64,000 nucleotides of DNA from Cohnella lupini (lineage in GTDB: Bacteria > Bacillota > Bacilli > Paenibacillales > Paenibacillaceae), in the NCBI RefSeq assembly GCF_003386205.1, contig NZ_QRDY01000001.1, positions 558,001 to 622,000 on the forward strand, written 5' to 3'. The notes below the pieces were generated by a model that worked only from the letters and a program-made list of their open reading frames with translations, ran no database searches and had not been told where the DNA came from. Made by a program: the position numbers and the translations under genes. How positions within the stretch are numbered: position 1 is the stretch's first letter; every line of letters begins with the position of its first letter. Of the stretch, positions 17,053 to 26,088 are shown piece after piece.

Positions 17053-17469
17053 ATGATTGGTTCTTGGCGCTTAAATGTCGCATTCGGCGGATTCGGCGGG
17101 ATATTGACTTTCTTAATCTCGCTCTCCAATAACCCTCTAAGTACGACTTTGATGCGAAGCTTGTATGCATTCCTGGTTTTTACCGCGATCGCTTTTGTCG
17201 TAAGGTTCGTATTGAGTCAATTGTTAAGTCCTGTTCGGAGAACGGAAACGATCGAGTCATCCTTGGATAACGAACGCGGAGCAGCGCTTGATTTAATGAC
17301 TCCGGACGATGGCGAATCTCTGTCCGAGATGATGAAAGAACAATGGGCGGATGGCAAAGGAGAGCCGATTAAAGGCTTCCAGCCCTTGCAGCCCAAGCGA
17401 TTGGTGTCGCTCGACAATCCCAATCCCGAGGAAGTGGTTCAGGCGATTCGTCGTCTAACGGACGAATAA
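17053..17469 (+). CDS. Uncharacterised membrane protein between cheD and sigD
   Basis: 138 residues that I do not recognise. The N-terminal half holds two closely spaced hydrophobic helices (about 8-24 and 34-56, with RSLYAFLVFTAIAFVVRFVLSQ between a small loop). The C-terminal ~75 residues are polar and cytosolic-looking, with DLMTPDDGESLSEMMKEQW and a final PEEVVQAIRRLTDE helix. It starts one base after cheD with its own AAAGGAGAT site and sits 16 bases before sigD, so it is surely in the operon. Position suggests a motility or flagellar-regulation role, but no family motif proves this. Confidence 0.8.
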   Translation: MIGSWRLNVAFGGFGGILTFLISLSNNPLSTTLMRSLYAFLVFTAIAFVVRFVLSQLLSPVRRTETIESSLDNERGAALDLMTPDDGESLSEMMKEQWADGKGEPIKGFQPLQPKRLVSLDNPNPEEVVQAIRRLTDE

Positions 17470-17485
17470 GGATGGTGAGGATAGA

Positions 17486-18274
17486 ATGGTCGATCAAACA
17501 CGTTCCCGGTTATCCCATCAAGATTTGTGGCAGCGCTGGAAAGAGGACGAGGATCCGGAAGCGAGAAAGCGACTGATCGAGCTCTATTTACCGCTCGTGG
17601 ACTATGTGTCCAGCCGAATGGCGGTCGGCTTACCGAAAAATGTAACCAAAGACGACTTGGCAAGTAACGGGGCTATGGGATTAATCGATGCCATCGAGAA
17701 GTTTGACTATCGGCGAGGACTGCAATTCGAAACCTATGCTTCTTGGAGAATCAGAGGAGCGATCATAGACGGACTGAGGCAAGGCGACTGGGTTCCGCGT
17801 TCCGTTCGTGACAAAGCGAAAAAAATGGAGGACGCATATGCGGTGCTGGAACAGAAGAATTTGAGATCTGCTTCAGATGACGAAATATGCGCCTATTTGA
17901 ATATTAGCGATAAAGAATTTCAACAGATGCTTCAGGAGGTCGCAGTCGCCGCCGTATTTTCCCTGGAAGATCCCATACGCGAGGAAGAGTCCGAAACAAG
18001 GCTATCGCTCCTCGTAGATGAGAAAGCGGTCAGCCCGGAATCGAAGGTACACGAAACTTATCTGAAAGACTCTTTAAAATTCGGTATAGAGAAACTTACG
18101 GAAAAAGAAAGAACGGTGGTTTCCCTTTTCTATTACGAAGATCTTTCGTTAAGCGAAATCGCCGAAGTGATGAGCTTGTCTCCTTCTCGAATTTCGCAAC
18201 TCCACTCCAAAGCCATATTAAGGCTAAGAGGGGCATTGGCGAAACAAAAGGAGCAGCTGCTTCAGAACGGATAA
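17486..18274 (+). CDS. sigD: Flagellar/motility RNA polymerase sigma factor SigD (FliA family)
   Basis: 262 residues. The FliA-type layout is visible: region 2 with PLVDYVSSRMAVGLPKNV, then GAMGLIDAIEKFDYRRGLQF and FETYASWRIRGAIIDGLR; region 3 around VPRSVRDKAKKMEDAYAVLEQ; and region 4 with the helix-turn-helix YYEDLSLSEIAEVMSLSPSR. SigD transcribes late flagellar, chemoreceptor and autolysin genes once the hook is complete and the anti-sigma factor FlgM is exported. Its place near the end of the fla/che operon matches B. subtilis, where distance from the operon promoter limits SigD level. Confidence 0.96.
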   Translation: MVDQTRSRLSHQDLWQRWKEDEDPEARKRLIELYLPLVDYVSSRMAVGLPKNVTKDDLASNGAMGLIDAIEKFDYRRGLQFETYASWRIRGAIIDGLRQGDWVPRSVRDKAKKMEDAYAVLEQKNLRSASDDEICAYLNISDKEFQQMLQEVAVAAVFSLEDPIREEESETRLSLLVDEKAVSPESKVHETYLKDSLKFGIEKLTEKERTVVSLFYYEDLSLSEIAEVMSLSPSRISQLHSKAILRLRGALAKQKEQLLQNG

Positions 18275-18289
18275 AAAGGGGGCCTATTA

Positions 18290-19705
18290 ATGCCTGACAA
18301 TGGAAAAATACCATTGGAGGAAAGCCTGCAGGTTACGATTTCGGATGATAAAATGCAAGCTTTCTTGGTATTCAGAAGAGTCGAGGGAGAGTTAAAGCTG
18401 ACTTCCCGCGAGTTAGAGGAATACCTGATGTCGCAAGGAGTCAAATACGGACTGCAGAAGGATACGCTCTATCTGATTTCGCAGAAACCCCAAGATTTTT
18501 ACTTTACCCAGAACATCGTTGCCGTCGGCACTCCGACCCAGCCGGGCAAGGATGGTTTCGTTAACTTGTTGTACGGCGAATCGAAGGAGGAAGAACGGCG
18601 TCCTACCGAAAGAGAGGACGGAAGCGTCGACTACAAAGAAGTGATCCAATTGGCTAACGTGAAAGCCGGTCAACTGATCGCCGAACGCGTGCCAGCTCTG
18701 CCCGGAGTTGCCGGAAAATTTGTGACCGGGGAAGATATTCCGCCGCGAGACGGCAAGGAAGCACACTTTAAGATCGGCAAGAACGTCGTCGTTAATCCCG
18801 AGAAAATCGGGATGTATGCGGCGATCGACGGACTAGTGACGAAAACGGACAAAGAAAAGATTAACGTGTTTCCCGTTTATGAAGTGAACGGGGACGTGGA
18901 CTATAATATCGGAAATATCGATTTCGTGGGCACGGTAGTTATCAGAGGAAATATTCTGACAGGTTTCCGCGTGAAAGCTTCGGGCGATATTCGCGTTACG
19001 GGCGGAATCGAAGGCGCGGAGGTCGAGTCGGAAGGTTCGATCGAAATTTCCGGCGGAGTAATCGGCAGTAATAAAGGATACGTAAGGGCCGGCCGCAACG
19101 TTCGTTGCTCCTTCATTCAAGACGGCAATGTCATTGCCGGCGAAGATATTATCGTTTCGCAGAGCATTATGCATTCTAACGTACGCGCGGGCCGGACGGT
19201 CAAATGCATCGGCGCCAAAGGTCTTATCGTCGGCGGAATCATTCAAGCCGGAGATCGCGTCACCGCTAGAATGATCGGGAATTCCATGTCGACGGCAACG
19301 GTGATCGAGGTTGGCGTTCGTCCCGAGCTTCGTCAAGAGCTGAATGAACTCAGAGTGACTATGCGTCAACTTGCGGATAACGCCGATAAATCGGAGAAAG
19401 CTTTAGTTATGTTGGATCAGATGGCATCGATAGGGCAATTGGCGCCGGATAAGCTCGCGCTTCGTATTAAACTGTCGGCCACTAAGCGCCAAACGCTTGA
19501 AGAGCTAAAAAGCGCGAAGGAACGGGTGTTGGAAATCGAGAAGACGCTCGAAGATGCGACTACGGCGCGCGTCGATGCCGTTCATACCCTGTGGGGAGGG
19601 ACAAAGATCGTTATCGGCCGGTACACCCGATTCGTTAAGGATGGCTCGCAAAGAGTATCTTTCCGTTTTTCCGAGGGCGATATCGTAATGGTTCCTTTTA
19701 ATTAA
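18290..19705 (+). CDS. FapA/DUF342-family protein
   Basis: 471 residues. The N-terminal ~170 residues form a DUF342-type region (ITSRE-like LTSRELEEYL, later PALPGVAGKFVTGEDIPPRDG). A central beta-helical domain has repeating Gly/Val/Ile strands (IRGNILTGFRVKASGDI, RVTGGIEGAEVESEGSI, and so on, about 215-345). A C-terminal coiled coil (about 350-430) and a small end domain follow. FapA-family proteins are polymer-like beta-helix proteins linked to flagellar assembly or cell-envelope placement in other bacteria. The gene starts 16 bases after sigD with an AAAAGGGGG site. Exact function is unknown. Confidence 0.85.
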   Translation: MPDNGKIPLEESLQVTISDDKMQAFLVFRRVEGELKLTSRELEEYLMSQGVKYGLQKDTLYLISQKPQDFYFTQNIVAVGTPTQPGKDGFVNLLYGESKEEERRPTEREDGSVDYKEVIQLANVKAGQLIAERVPALPGVAGKFVTGEDIPPRDGKEAHFKIGKNVVVNPEKIGMYAAIDGLVTKTDKEKINVFPVYEVNGDVDYNIGNIDFVGTVVIRGNILTGFRVKASGDIRVTGGIEGAEVESEGSIEISGGVIGSNKGYVRAGRNVRCSFIQDGNVIAGEDIIVSQSIMHSNVRAGRTVKCIGAKGLIVGGIIQAGDRVTARMIGNSMSTATVIEVGVRPELRQELNELRVTMRQLADNADKSEKALVMLDQMASIGQLAPDKLALRIKLSATKRQTLEELKSAKERVLEIEKTLEDATTARVDAVHTLWGGTKIVIGRYTRFVKDGSQRVSFRFSEGDIVMVPFN

Positions 19706-19751
19706 CAATAGTCACTTTCATTGTTACGATCAAAATGCGAGGTGAACCGCC

Positions 19752-20069
19752 ATGAGCTTTAAGCCGATCGACGTGCAAGTATCCATTCCGCGTTCGATGG
19801 AGTTGTCGCCGATGCAGCAACAGCAGCAGCAACGTTCGGCGACCGAGCAGTCTTTATTAGGTCAGCAGGTACTCAAAACAGCCGAACATGATGCTAAAAG
19901 AAGCACGAAAATGGAATCGACTACAAACGATACGATCTCGGAACGGCAGCCTCGCGGCAAGAACAAACAGTCGTTTTCCTCCAACAAAGAAGCCCATGAG
20001 GAGACTCCGGAACATAGTAAAACCCCGGAGCACCCGTTTAAAGGGAAGCATATCGATTTCACGGGCTGA
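19752..20069 (+). CDS. Small disordered conserved-looking protein
   Basis: 105 residues, very polar, with no signal peptide or membrane helix. The N-terminus reads MSFKPIDVQVSIPRSMELSP, followed by a Gln run and an acidic/basic Ser-Thr-Lys-Glu tail likely to be disordered. From memory, short proteins with a similar KPIDxQVxIPR opening occur in other Firmicutes near FapA or flagellar genes, so the N-terminus may be a conserved binding motif. It lies 46 bases after the FapA-like gene with a GCGAGGTGA ribosome site. No function can be assigned. Confidence 0.65.
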   Translation: MSFKPIDVQVSIPRSMELSPMQQQQQQRSATEQSLLGQQVLKTAEHDAKRSTKMESTTNDTISERQPRGKNKQSFSSNKEAHEETPEHSKTPEHPFKGKHIDFTG

Positions 20070-20095
20070 TCTACAAGCAAGAGAGGGGTTAAAGG

Positions 20096-20710
20096 ATGAG
20101 CCCATGGTTAAGTATTGTATTGCTTGGCATAGCGATTAGCGGATATGCGTGGATGATGCCAAGAACGGCAACGAAGTCTAACAAAGAAACAGAGTTTGTC
20201 AGCGAAGAGGCTTACAGTCAGCTGCTCGAAGATTTAGAAACCGAAAATCGGGAGTTGTTCGACGCTGTCGCAAAATTTAAATCCGAGCAAGATGAAACCG
20301 TCGGTAAATTAAATCGTCGAATCGTAGACATGGAATATCAGATGAAAAAATGGTCGGAGCAATCCCTTCAGCCTACAACGCCGACGGAAGTCAAGCCTCC
20401 GTATACAACGGCTGCGTCTTTTCCCACTAACGAAATTTACGTGCCAGCAGCGGCTACTTCAGAATATGTTCAAGCTTCCGCTCCGTTACCTGTCGTCGAA
20501 GATCGAAGCCGGATGATGGACGGGGTCGCCGCGGAGCCGGCAGAAATCGAAATCGCACCTACGACCATTCGCGGCAGATATCCCGAATTGCTCGCCATGC
20601 ACGATAAAGGCAGATCGATAGAGCAAATCGCCAAAGCGCTCGGGATGAACAAAGGCGAGGTGCAATTGATCTTGCAGCTCGTTCGGCGGGAGGAGCAACA
20701 GAATGCGTAA
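20096..20710 (+). CDS. SwrB-like membrane protein with C-terminal helix-turn-helix-like motif
   Basis: 204 residues. One N-terminal transmembrane helix (about 3-19) is followed by a coiled coil (about 38-90, EEAYSQLLEDLETENRELFD and onwards), a Pro/Ala/Thr-rich linker and a C-terminal helical motif (YPELLAMHDKGRSIEQIAKA, then LGMNKGEVQLILQLVRREE). This layout and the location between sigD and rpsB match B. subtilis SwrB (YlxL), a membrane-anchored activator of flagellar export gate assembly. Homology is inferred from layout and the IAKxLGMNKGEVQLILQL motif, not a search. It overlaps the next gene by eight bases. Confidence 0.72.
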   Translation: MSPWLSIVLLGIAISGYAWMMPRTATKSNKETEFVSEEAYSQLLEDLETENRELFDAVAKFKSEQDETVGKLNRRIVDMEYQMKKWSEQSLQPTTPTEVKPPYTTAASFPTNEIYVPAAATSEYVQASAPLPVVEDRSRMMDGVAAEPAEIEIAPTTIRGRYPELLAMHDKGRSIEQIAKALGMNKGEVQLILQLVRREEQQNA

Positions 20711-21275
20711 ATATAGGAACTGGTTGATAGGATTCGGAGTGGGCATCATAATCGGCGCATCCATGTTGCAAATGATTCTGGTGGCGAAGGATCAGTCAGC
20801 CATGGTTGCCCAAGAGTCTCTGACACGCGATCAGTTGGACGCCGAAGCGGAGAAGGCGGGACTTGTGCTCCTCACCGAAGAGCAATTAAACGACAAGGTA
20901 GAGGAAGCCGTAGCCGCATCGCAGGAGCAATCCAATAAAGGCGACGACAACGGGCAAGAAGGGATCAAAGACTCGGATGATGAGGCATTGAAGACACCTG
21001 CTCCGTCGGATTCGCCGGTGCCCGAGGAATCGGGACCCGCGTCTACGGATGACAACGGGCAGGAAGTTACGGAGCCGGTTTTTTTAAGAGTGGATTACGG
21101 CATGACCTTAACGGAAGTTGCCGACGAGCTTAAGAAGCTCGGCTTGATCGACGACGCGAAAGACTTTATTAATGAAGCGAGACCGATCTCCAAGAAGATG
21201 AAGGTGGGAAAATCCGAATTTACAGGCAAGCCGACCTACGAGCAAATCATGAATGAGCTTACCCGCAAAAAATAA
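20703..21275 (+). CDS. YceG/MltG-like N-terminal membrane protein, function unknown
   Basis: 190 residues. One N-terminal transmembrane helix (about 7-27), then an acidic Ala/Glu/Asp-rich spacer, then a ~60-residue C-terminal module (FLRVDYGMTLTEVADELKKL, then GLIDDAKDFINEA). The module resembles the LysM-like domain at the start of MltG/YceG endolytic transglycosylases, but the catalytic transglycosylase domain is absent. It may bind peptidoglycan or act as a small envelope accessory. It overlaps the SwrB-like gene, so the two are co-translated, and it is the last gene before the rpsB promoter region. Confidence 0.68.
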   Translation: MRKYRNWLIGFGVGIIIGASMLQMILVAKDQSAMVAQESLTRDQLDAEAEKAGLVLLTEEQLNDKVEEAVAASQEQSNKGDDNGQEGIKDSDDEALKTPAPSDSPVPEESGPASTDDNGQEVTEPVFLRVDYGMTLTEVADELKKLGLIDDAKDFINEARPISKKMKVGKSEFTGKPTYEQIMNELTRKK

Positions 21276-21488
21276 CGATGTTCACGCCGGATCTCGACAT
21301 TTTCATGCTATAATTCGGATTATGCATTGCGCGACGGTTATCGATATGGTATATTATTTTTCGGTGTAAAAAACACACGCATTTCAATTTCGTCAACGGT
21401 GCTTTTCTTGTGCGAAACGAGAGAAGTTTTGACGGAAAGAGCGAATTGCGGCGGAGATTCACCAAAAACCAATAGGAGGTGCAGGAAG
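21276..21488 (+). promoter_or_regulatory. rpsB promoter/leader region
   Basis: This 213-base gap separates the flagellar cluster from rpsB. Two sigma-A-like -10 elements with extended TGn are visible: TGC-TATAAT (hexamer 21309-21314) with no good -35, and TGG-TATATT (hexamer 21350-21355) with a weak TTGCGC at 21327-21332 and a 17-base spacer. The leader then runs ~110-150 bases to AGGAGGT (21474-21480). No terminator hairpin is evident after the flagellar genes, so read-through is possible. An S2-type autoregulatory leader cannot be confirmed by eye. Confidence 0.55.
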
Positions 21489-22187
21489 ATGGCAGTCATT
21501 TCCATGAAACAACTGCTCGAAGCAGGGGTACATTTCGGTCACCAAACACGTCGTTGGAACCCGAAAATGGATAAGTACATCTTTACTGAACGTAACGGCA
21601 TTTACATTATCGATCTACAGAAAACGGTTAAAAAAGTAGACGAGGCTTACAACTTTGTGCGTCAGCTCGGAGAGAACGGCGGTACGATGCTGTTCGTTGG
21701 AACGAAGAAACAAGCTCAAGATTCCGTTAAGGAAGAAGCCGAGCGCTCCGGTCAATACTACATCAACCAACGTTGGTTGGGCGGTACTTTGACTAACTTC
21801 TCCACGATCCAGAAGCGTACGGACCGTTTGCACCAATTGGACAAATGGGAACAAGACGGCACTTTCGAAGTGTTGCCTAAGAAAGAAGTCATCATTCTCC
21901 GCAAGGAGAAAGATCGCCTCGAGAAATTCCTCGGCGGCATCAAGAACATGCGCAAATTGCCGGATGCTTTGTTCATCATCGATCCTCGCAAAGAGCGTAT
22001 CGCCGTTGCTGAAGCTCGCAAGCTAGGCATTCCAATCGTTGGTATCGTCGATACGAACTGCGATCCGGATGAGATCGACTACGTTATCCCTGGTAACGAT
22101 GACGCTATCCGCGCGGTTAAATTGCTTACGGCTAAGATGGCAGACGCAATCGTAGAAGCACGCCAAGGCGAAGAAACTACGGCTTAA
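21489..22187 (+). CDS. rpsB: 30S ribosomal protein S2
   Basis: 232 residues, the normal S2 size. Signatures are [37 protein letters not shown] and [21 protein letters not shown]2 joins the 30S subunit late, near the mRNA exit side, and contacts S1 when present. ATG 21489 is chosen because AGGAGGT lies 8 bases upstream; the frame opens further back at 21327 without conservation. rpsB-tsf-pyrH-frr is the classical order. A terminator follows before tsf. Confidence 0.98.
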   Translation: MAVISMKQLLEAGVHFGHQTRRWNPKMDKYIFTERNGIYIIDLQKTVKKVDEAYNFVRQLGENGGTMLFVGTKKQAQDSVKEEAERSGQYYINQRWLGGTLTNFSTIQKRTDRLHQLDKWEQDGTFEVLPKKEVIILRKEKDRLEKFLGGIKNMRKLPDALFIIDPRKERIAVAEARKLGIPIVGIVDTNCDPDEIDYVIPGNDDAIRAVKLLTAKMADAIVEARQGEETTA

Positions 22188-22217
22188 TAAGCCACTTGCA
22201 TTTATAGAAACAAGTAG

Positions 22218-22258
22218 AAAGGGTGGTCAGAAGAGAACCTTCTCACCGCCCTTTTTTT
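22218..22258 (+). terminator. Intrinsic terminator between rpsB and tsf
   Basis: A 16-base stem (22218-22233 with 22239-22254; one G-U pair, one mismatch) and a 5-base loop are followed by seven T (22252-22258). It should end part of the rpsB transcripts and lower tsf relative to rpsB, or separate the two units. Confidence 0.85.
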
Positions 22259-22326
22259 CAAAAATTACTATGTGCATCCCGAGTAGACATGAGTCTTAGG
22301 GAGCCTAAATCTTAGGAGGAATTCAC

Positions 22327-22977
22327 GTGGCAATCAACGCAGCAGACGTAAAATCTCTTCGCGAAAGAACCGGAGCAGGAATGTTGGATTGTAAGAAAGC
22401 GTTGGAGGAAGCGAACGGCGATTTGACGAAAGCAGCCGAGCTGCTTCGCGAGAAAGGCCTTGCGGCTGCAGCTAAGAAAGGCGACCGCATCGCAACCGAA
22501 GGCGTAGTCGAATCTTATATCCATGCCGGCGGACGTATCGGAGTTCTAGTTGAAGTCAACTGCGAAACCGACTTCGTAGGCAAGACGGATCAATTCCGCG
22601 CGTTCTGCAAAGACATCGCGATGCAAATCGCGGCGGCTAACCCTAAGTTCCTCGTTCGCGAAGAAGTGTCCCAAGCCGAGCTGGACAAAGAAAAAGAAAT
22701 TCTTCGCAATCAAGCTCTGAACGAAGGCAAACCGGAGAAAATCGTCGACAAAATGGTAGAAGGCCGCATGAACAAGTATTACGAAGAAAATTGCCTGATG
22801 GAGCAAGCGTTCGTTAAAGATCCGGACAAAACGATCACGACGTTGCTCAACGAAAAAATCGCCGCCATCGGCGAAAAAATCTCCATCCGCAGATTCGCTC
22901 GTTTCGAATTGGGCGAAGGCTTGGAGAAAAAAGTCGACAACTTCGTAGAAGAAGTCATGGCGCAAGTCAAACATTAA
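22327..22977 (+). CDS. tsf: Translation elongation factor Ts
   Basis: 216 residues. The N-terminal UBA-like domain carries [20 protein letters not shown], and the core carries [18 protein letters not shown], the EF-Tu-contact signature. EF-Ts exchanges GDP for GTP on EF-Tu. The length matches the short Firmicute/Gram-positive class compared with ~283 residues in E. coli; Bacillus proteins are longer (~293), so this is a compact form. The start is GTG behind AGGAGG (22314-22319). A terminator follows. Confidence 0.97.
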   Translation: MAINAADVKSLRERTGAGMLDCKKALEEANGDLTKAAELLREKGLAAAAKKGDRIATEGVVESYIHAGGRIGVLVEVNCETDFVGKTDQFRAFCKDIAMQIAAANPKFLVREEVSQAELDKEKEILRNQALNEGKPEKIVDKMVEGRMNKYYEENCLMEQAFVKDPDKTITTLLNEKIAAIGEKISIRRFARFELGEGLEKKVDNFVEEVMAQVKH

Positions 22978-22989
22978 TAATAACGAAAT

Positions 22990-23018
22990 TAGGGAGCACA
23001 GTGTGTTCCCTATTTTTT
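22990..23018 (+). terminator. Intrinsic terminator after tsf
   Basis: AGGGAGCACA (22991-23000) pairs with TGTGTTCCCT (23002-23011), with one G-U pair; an outer T-A pair (22990 with 23012) extends it. Six T follow. Confidence 0.8.
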
Positions 23019-23051
23019 AACGATTCAGACGCATACATTTTAATTACTTAA

Positions 23052-23806
<755 letters not shown>

Positions 23807-23807
<1 letters not shown>

Positions 23808-24361
23808 TGCCTCAGTCTATTAAGAAAGACGCAGAAGAACGCATGGAGAAAGCATTGGGCGCGTTGAAACGCGATCTTCAAACTTTAAGAGCGGGCCGCG
23901 CTTCGGTCAATATGCTGGATCGCATTCAAATCGATTATTACGGGACGCCGACTCCGATCAATCAGATGGGCTCCGTCAATACGCCGGATTCCCGTACGTT
24001 AATTATCACGCCATGGGACAAAACGGCATTGTCGGCTATCGAGAAGGCTATCCAGAAGTCGGATTTGGGATTAACGCCCGCTAACGACGGTTCGATCATT
24101 CGGTTGAACATCCCGCCTCTCACGGAAGAGCGCAGATCGGATTTGGCCAAATCGACGAAGAAGTTCGGAGAAGAGTCCAAGGTTGCCATCCGTAACATTC
24201 GTCGCGACGCTAACGATGAAATCAAGAAAAAAGAAAAAGGCGACATTTCCGAGGACGAATCGCGCCGCCACCAAGAAGACGTGCAGAAAATGACGGACCG
24301 TTTTGTCGCCGAAGTAGACAAAATTCTGGTCGCCAAAGAAAAAGAGATCATGGAAGTATGA
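23807..24361 (+). CDS. frr: Ribosome recycling factor
   Basis: 184 residues, the standard RRF length. Signatures include the N-terminal [53 protein letters not shown] and the C-terminal [22 protein letters not shown] with EF-G splits post-termination ribosomes. It overlaps pyrH by one base and is followed by a terminator. Confidence 0.98.
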
Positions 24362-24372
24362 TCTGAACTCGC

Positions 24373-24412
24373 AAGGCCCCTCCGAAAGGTGGGGTTTATT
24401 CTCTTTTTGGTT
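24373..24412 (+). terminator. Intrinsic terminator after frr
   Basis: GGCCCCTCC and GGTGGGGTT form a stem around a GAAA tetraloop (24375-24396). The T-rich tract TTTATTCTCTTTTT follows. Confidence 0.8.
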
Positions 24413-24450
24413 AGCTAGCGGGAGCTTTGTCGCTATTGGGGGGAAGAACC

Positions 24451-25251
24451 ATGGGTTTGTTCAGGACGTGGCTTCGTAAGCTGCGGGTAGGAATATTTAC
24501 GGATAACGACATTCAGCAGCATAAAGTTAAGTCGGAAGAAGTCCCCACGGGGGATAATATTCCGGAGCATATTGCCATCATAATGGATGGCAACGGGCGT
24601 TGGGCGAAGGCGAGAGGACTTCCTCGCATTGCCGGCCATCATAATGGAATGAAAGCCGTGAAGAGGATAACGAAGGCTGCCGATCGAATAGGCGTCAAGG
24701 TGCTGACTCTTTACGCATTTTCCACGGAAAATTGGAAGCGTCCCAAATCGGAAGTGGAATTCCTGATGAAATTGCCGCAGGAGTTTTTGTCTTTGGAATT
24801 GGGAGAGCTTATCGAAAATAACGTTCAAGTCAAAATGATGGGTATTCGCGAGTTGCTGCCGGATCATACTGTAGCCGCGGTTGAAGAAGCCGTTCGTAAA
24901 ACGCAACACAACACCGGTCTTATTCTTAATTTTGCGCTTAATTACGGAAGTCGACTTGAAATGGTAGACGCCGCCAAGCAATTAGCGAAGCAAGCCGTCG
25001 CGGGAGAGATAAACCCGGATGCCATTGAGGAAGCCGATTTCGAACGGCTATTGTTATCGAGCGGTCTTCCCGATCCGGATTTGCTTATTCGCACCAGCGG
25101 GGAGCTTCGTTTAAGCAACTTTATGTTGTGGCAGCTCGCGTATAGCGAGTTCTGGTTTACGGACGTTTACTGGCCGGAATTTAGCGAACAACATTTATAC
25201 GACGCGGTTCGCGAATATCAGCAGCGCGCACGTCGATACGGGGGGCTATGA
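24451..25251 (+). CDS. uppS: Undecaprenyl (isoprenyl) diphosphate synthase
   Basis: 266 residues. Conserved regions are HIAIIMDGNGRWAKARGLPR (catalytic Asp in MDGN), GHHNGMKAVKRI, YAFSTENWKRPKSEV and LLIRTSGELRLSNFMLWQLA. It condenses IPP onto farnesyl diphosphate to make the C55 carrier for peptidoglycan and teichoic acid. Family members usually read RTSGExRLSNFLLWQ, so the motif is intact. ATG 24451 follows GGGGGGA at good distance; the frame also opens at TTG 24427. cdsA begins three bases after the stop. Confidence 0.96.
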   Translation: MGLFRTWLRKLRVGIFTDNDIQQHKVKSEEVPTGDNIPEHIAIIMDGNGRWAKARGLPRIAGHHNGMKAVKRITKAADRIGVKVLTLYAFSTENWKRPKSEVEFLMKLPQEFLSLELGELIENNVQVKMMGIRELLPDHTVAAVEEAVRKTQHNTGLILNFALNYGSRLEMVDAAKQLAKQAVAGEINPDAIEEADFERLLLSSGLPDPDLLIRTSGELRLSNFMLWQLAYSEFWFTDVYWPEFSEQHLYDAVREYQQRARRYGGL

Positions 25252-25254
25252 AGA

Positions 25255-26046
25255 ATGGGTCAGCGGATTGTAACCGGAGTTATCGCCGGTGCGGCATTCA
25301 TCGGCCTTCTGGTCGCGGGAGGCTGGTATTATACCGGGTTGCTTCTCTTGCTGGCGCTTATCGGTTATTGGGAGTATGCCAGATTGAACGGACAAGCTTG
25401 GACGCGGCTTGACGTGTTGCTAGGCTTTGTAGCCGTGCTGCTGATCGCTTTGCCGAAGCTTCCGAATGACTGGGAGTTGCCTTCGTTTACGACGGTTGCC
25501 TGGGTTCTTATGTTCGTTCTGCTTTGCGGAACCGTATTTAGTAAAAACCGTATACAGTTGGAGCATGTAAGCGTCATGTTCATGGGAGCGATCTACGTCG
25601 GATCGGGATTTCATTACATGGCGTTAACACGTGTGCTTGATCACGGCATTTTCTGGTCGGCGCTTACGTTCGCATGCATATGGGCATCCGATGCCGGCGC
25701 TTATTTCGTCGGAAAAGCGATGGGCAAGACGAAGCTGTGGCCCGCTATCAGTCCGAATAAAACGATTGAAGGCGCTTTGGGAGGTCTGGTCATTGCCGTT
25801 ATCGTCGGATGCGTCTTCGCTTACTCCATGCCGGAATGGCTGGGATACGGACAAGCGATGCTTATTGGCTTAACGGCAGCCGTCGCGGGACAACTCGGCG
25901 ATCTCGTGCAATCGGCGTATAAGCGTTTCCGCAACGTGAAAGATTCAGGGCAGCTGCTTCCGGGACACGGCGGCGTATTGGATCGGACGGACAGCTGGCT
26001 CATCGTGTTTCCGCTTGTTCATCTTCTCGGGCTTCTGACTCTATAA
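25255..26046 (+). CDS. cdsA: Phosphatidate cytidylyltransferase
   Basis: 263 residues with about seven to eight hydrophobic helices. The CDP-DAG synthase signature is at the C-terminus: SAYKRFRNVKDSGQLLPGHG then GVLDRTDS, and the upstream SPNKTIEGALGG. It makes CDP-diacylglycerol from phosphatidic acid and CTP at the membrane, the precursor of phosphatidylglycerol and phosphatidylethanolamine. It starts three bases after uppS, and dxr follows 42 bases later, the usual uppS-cdsA-dxr-rseP order. Confidence 0.96.
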   Translation: MGQRIVTGVIAGAAFIGLLVAGGWYYTGLLLLLALIGYWEYARLNGQAWTRLDVLLGFVAVLLIALPKLPNDWELPSFTTVAWVLMFVLLCGTVFSKNRIQLEHVSVMFMGAIYVGSGFHYMALTRVLDHGIFWSALTFACIWASDAGAYFVGKAMGKTKLWPAISPNKTIEGALGGLVIAVIVGCVFAYSMPEWLGYGQAMLIGLTAAVAGQLGDLVQSAYKRFRNVKDSGQLLPGHGGVLDRTDSWLIVFPLVHLLGLLTL

Positions 26047-26088
26047 TTCGAATATTTTCATACATATTGCGCAAGCGGAGGTTCTCAT

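Noticed and set aside
21327-21488. N-terminal extension of rpsB
   Set aside because: The extension spans a promoter-like region and has no S2 similarity. ATG 21489 has an ideal Shine-Dalgarno.
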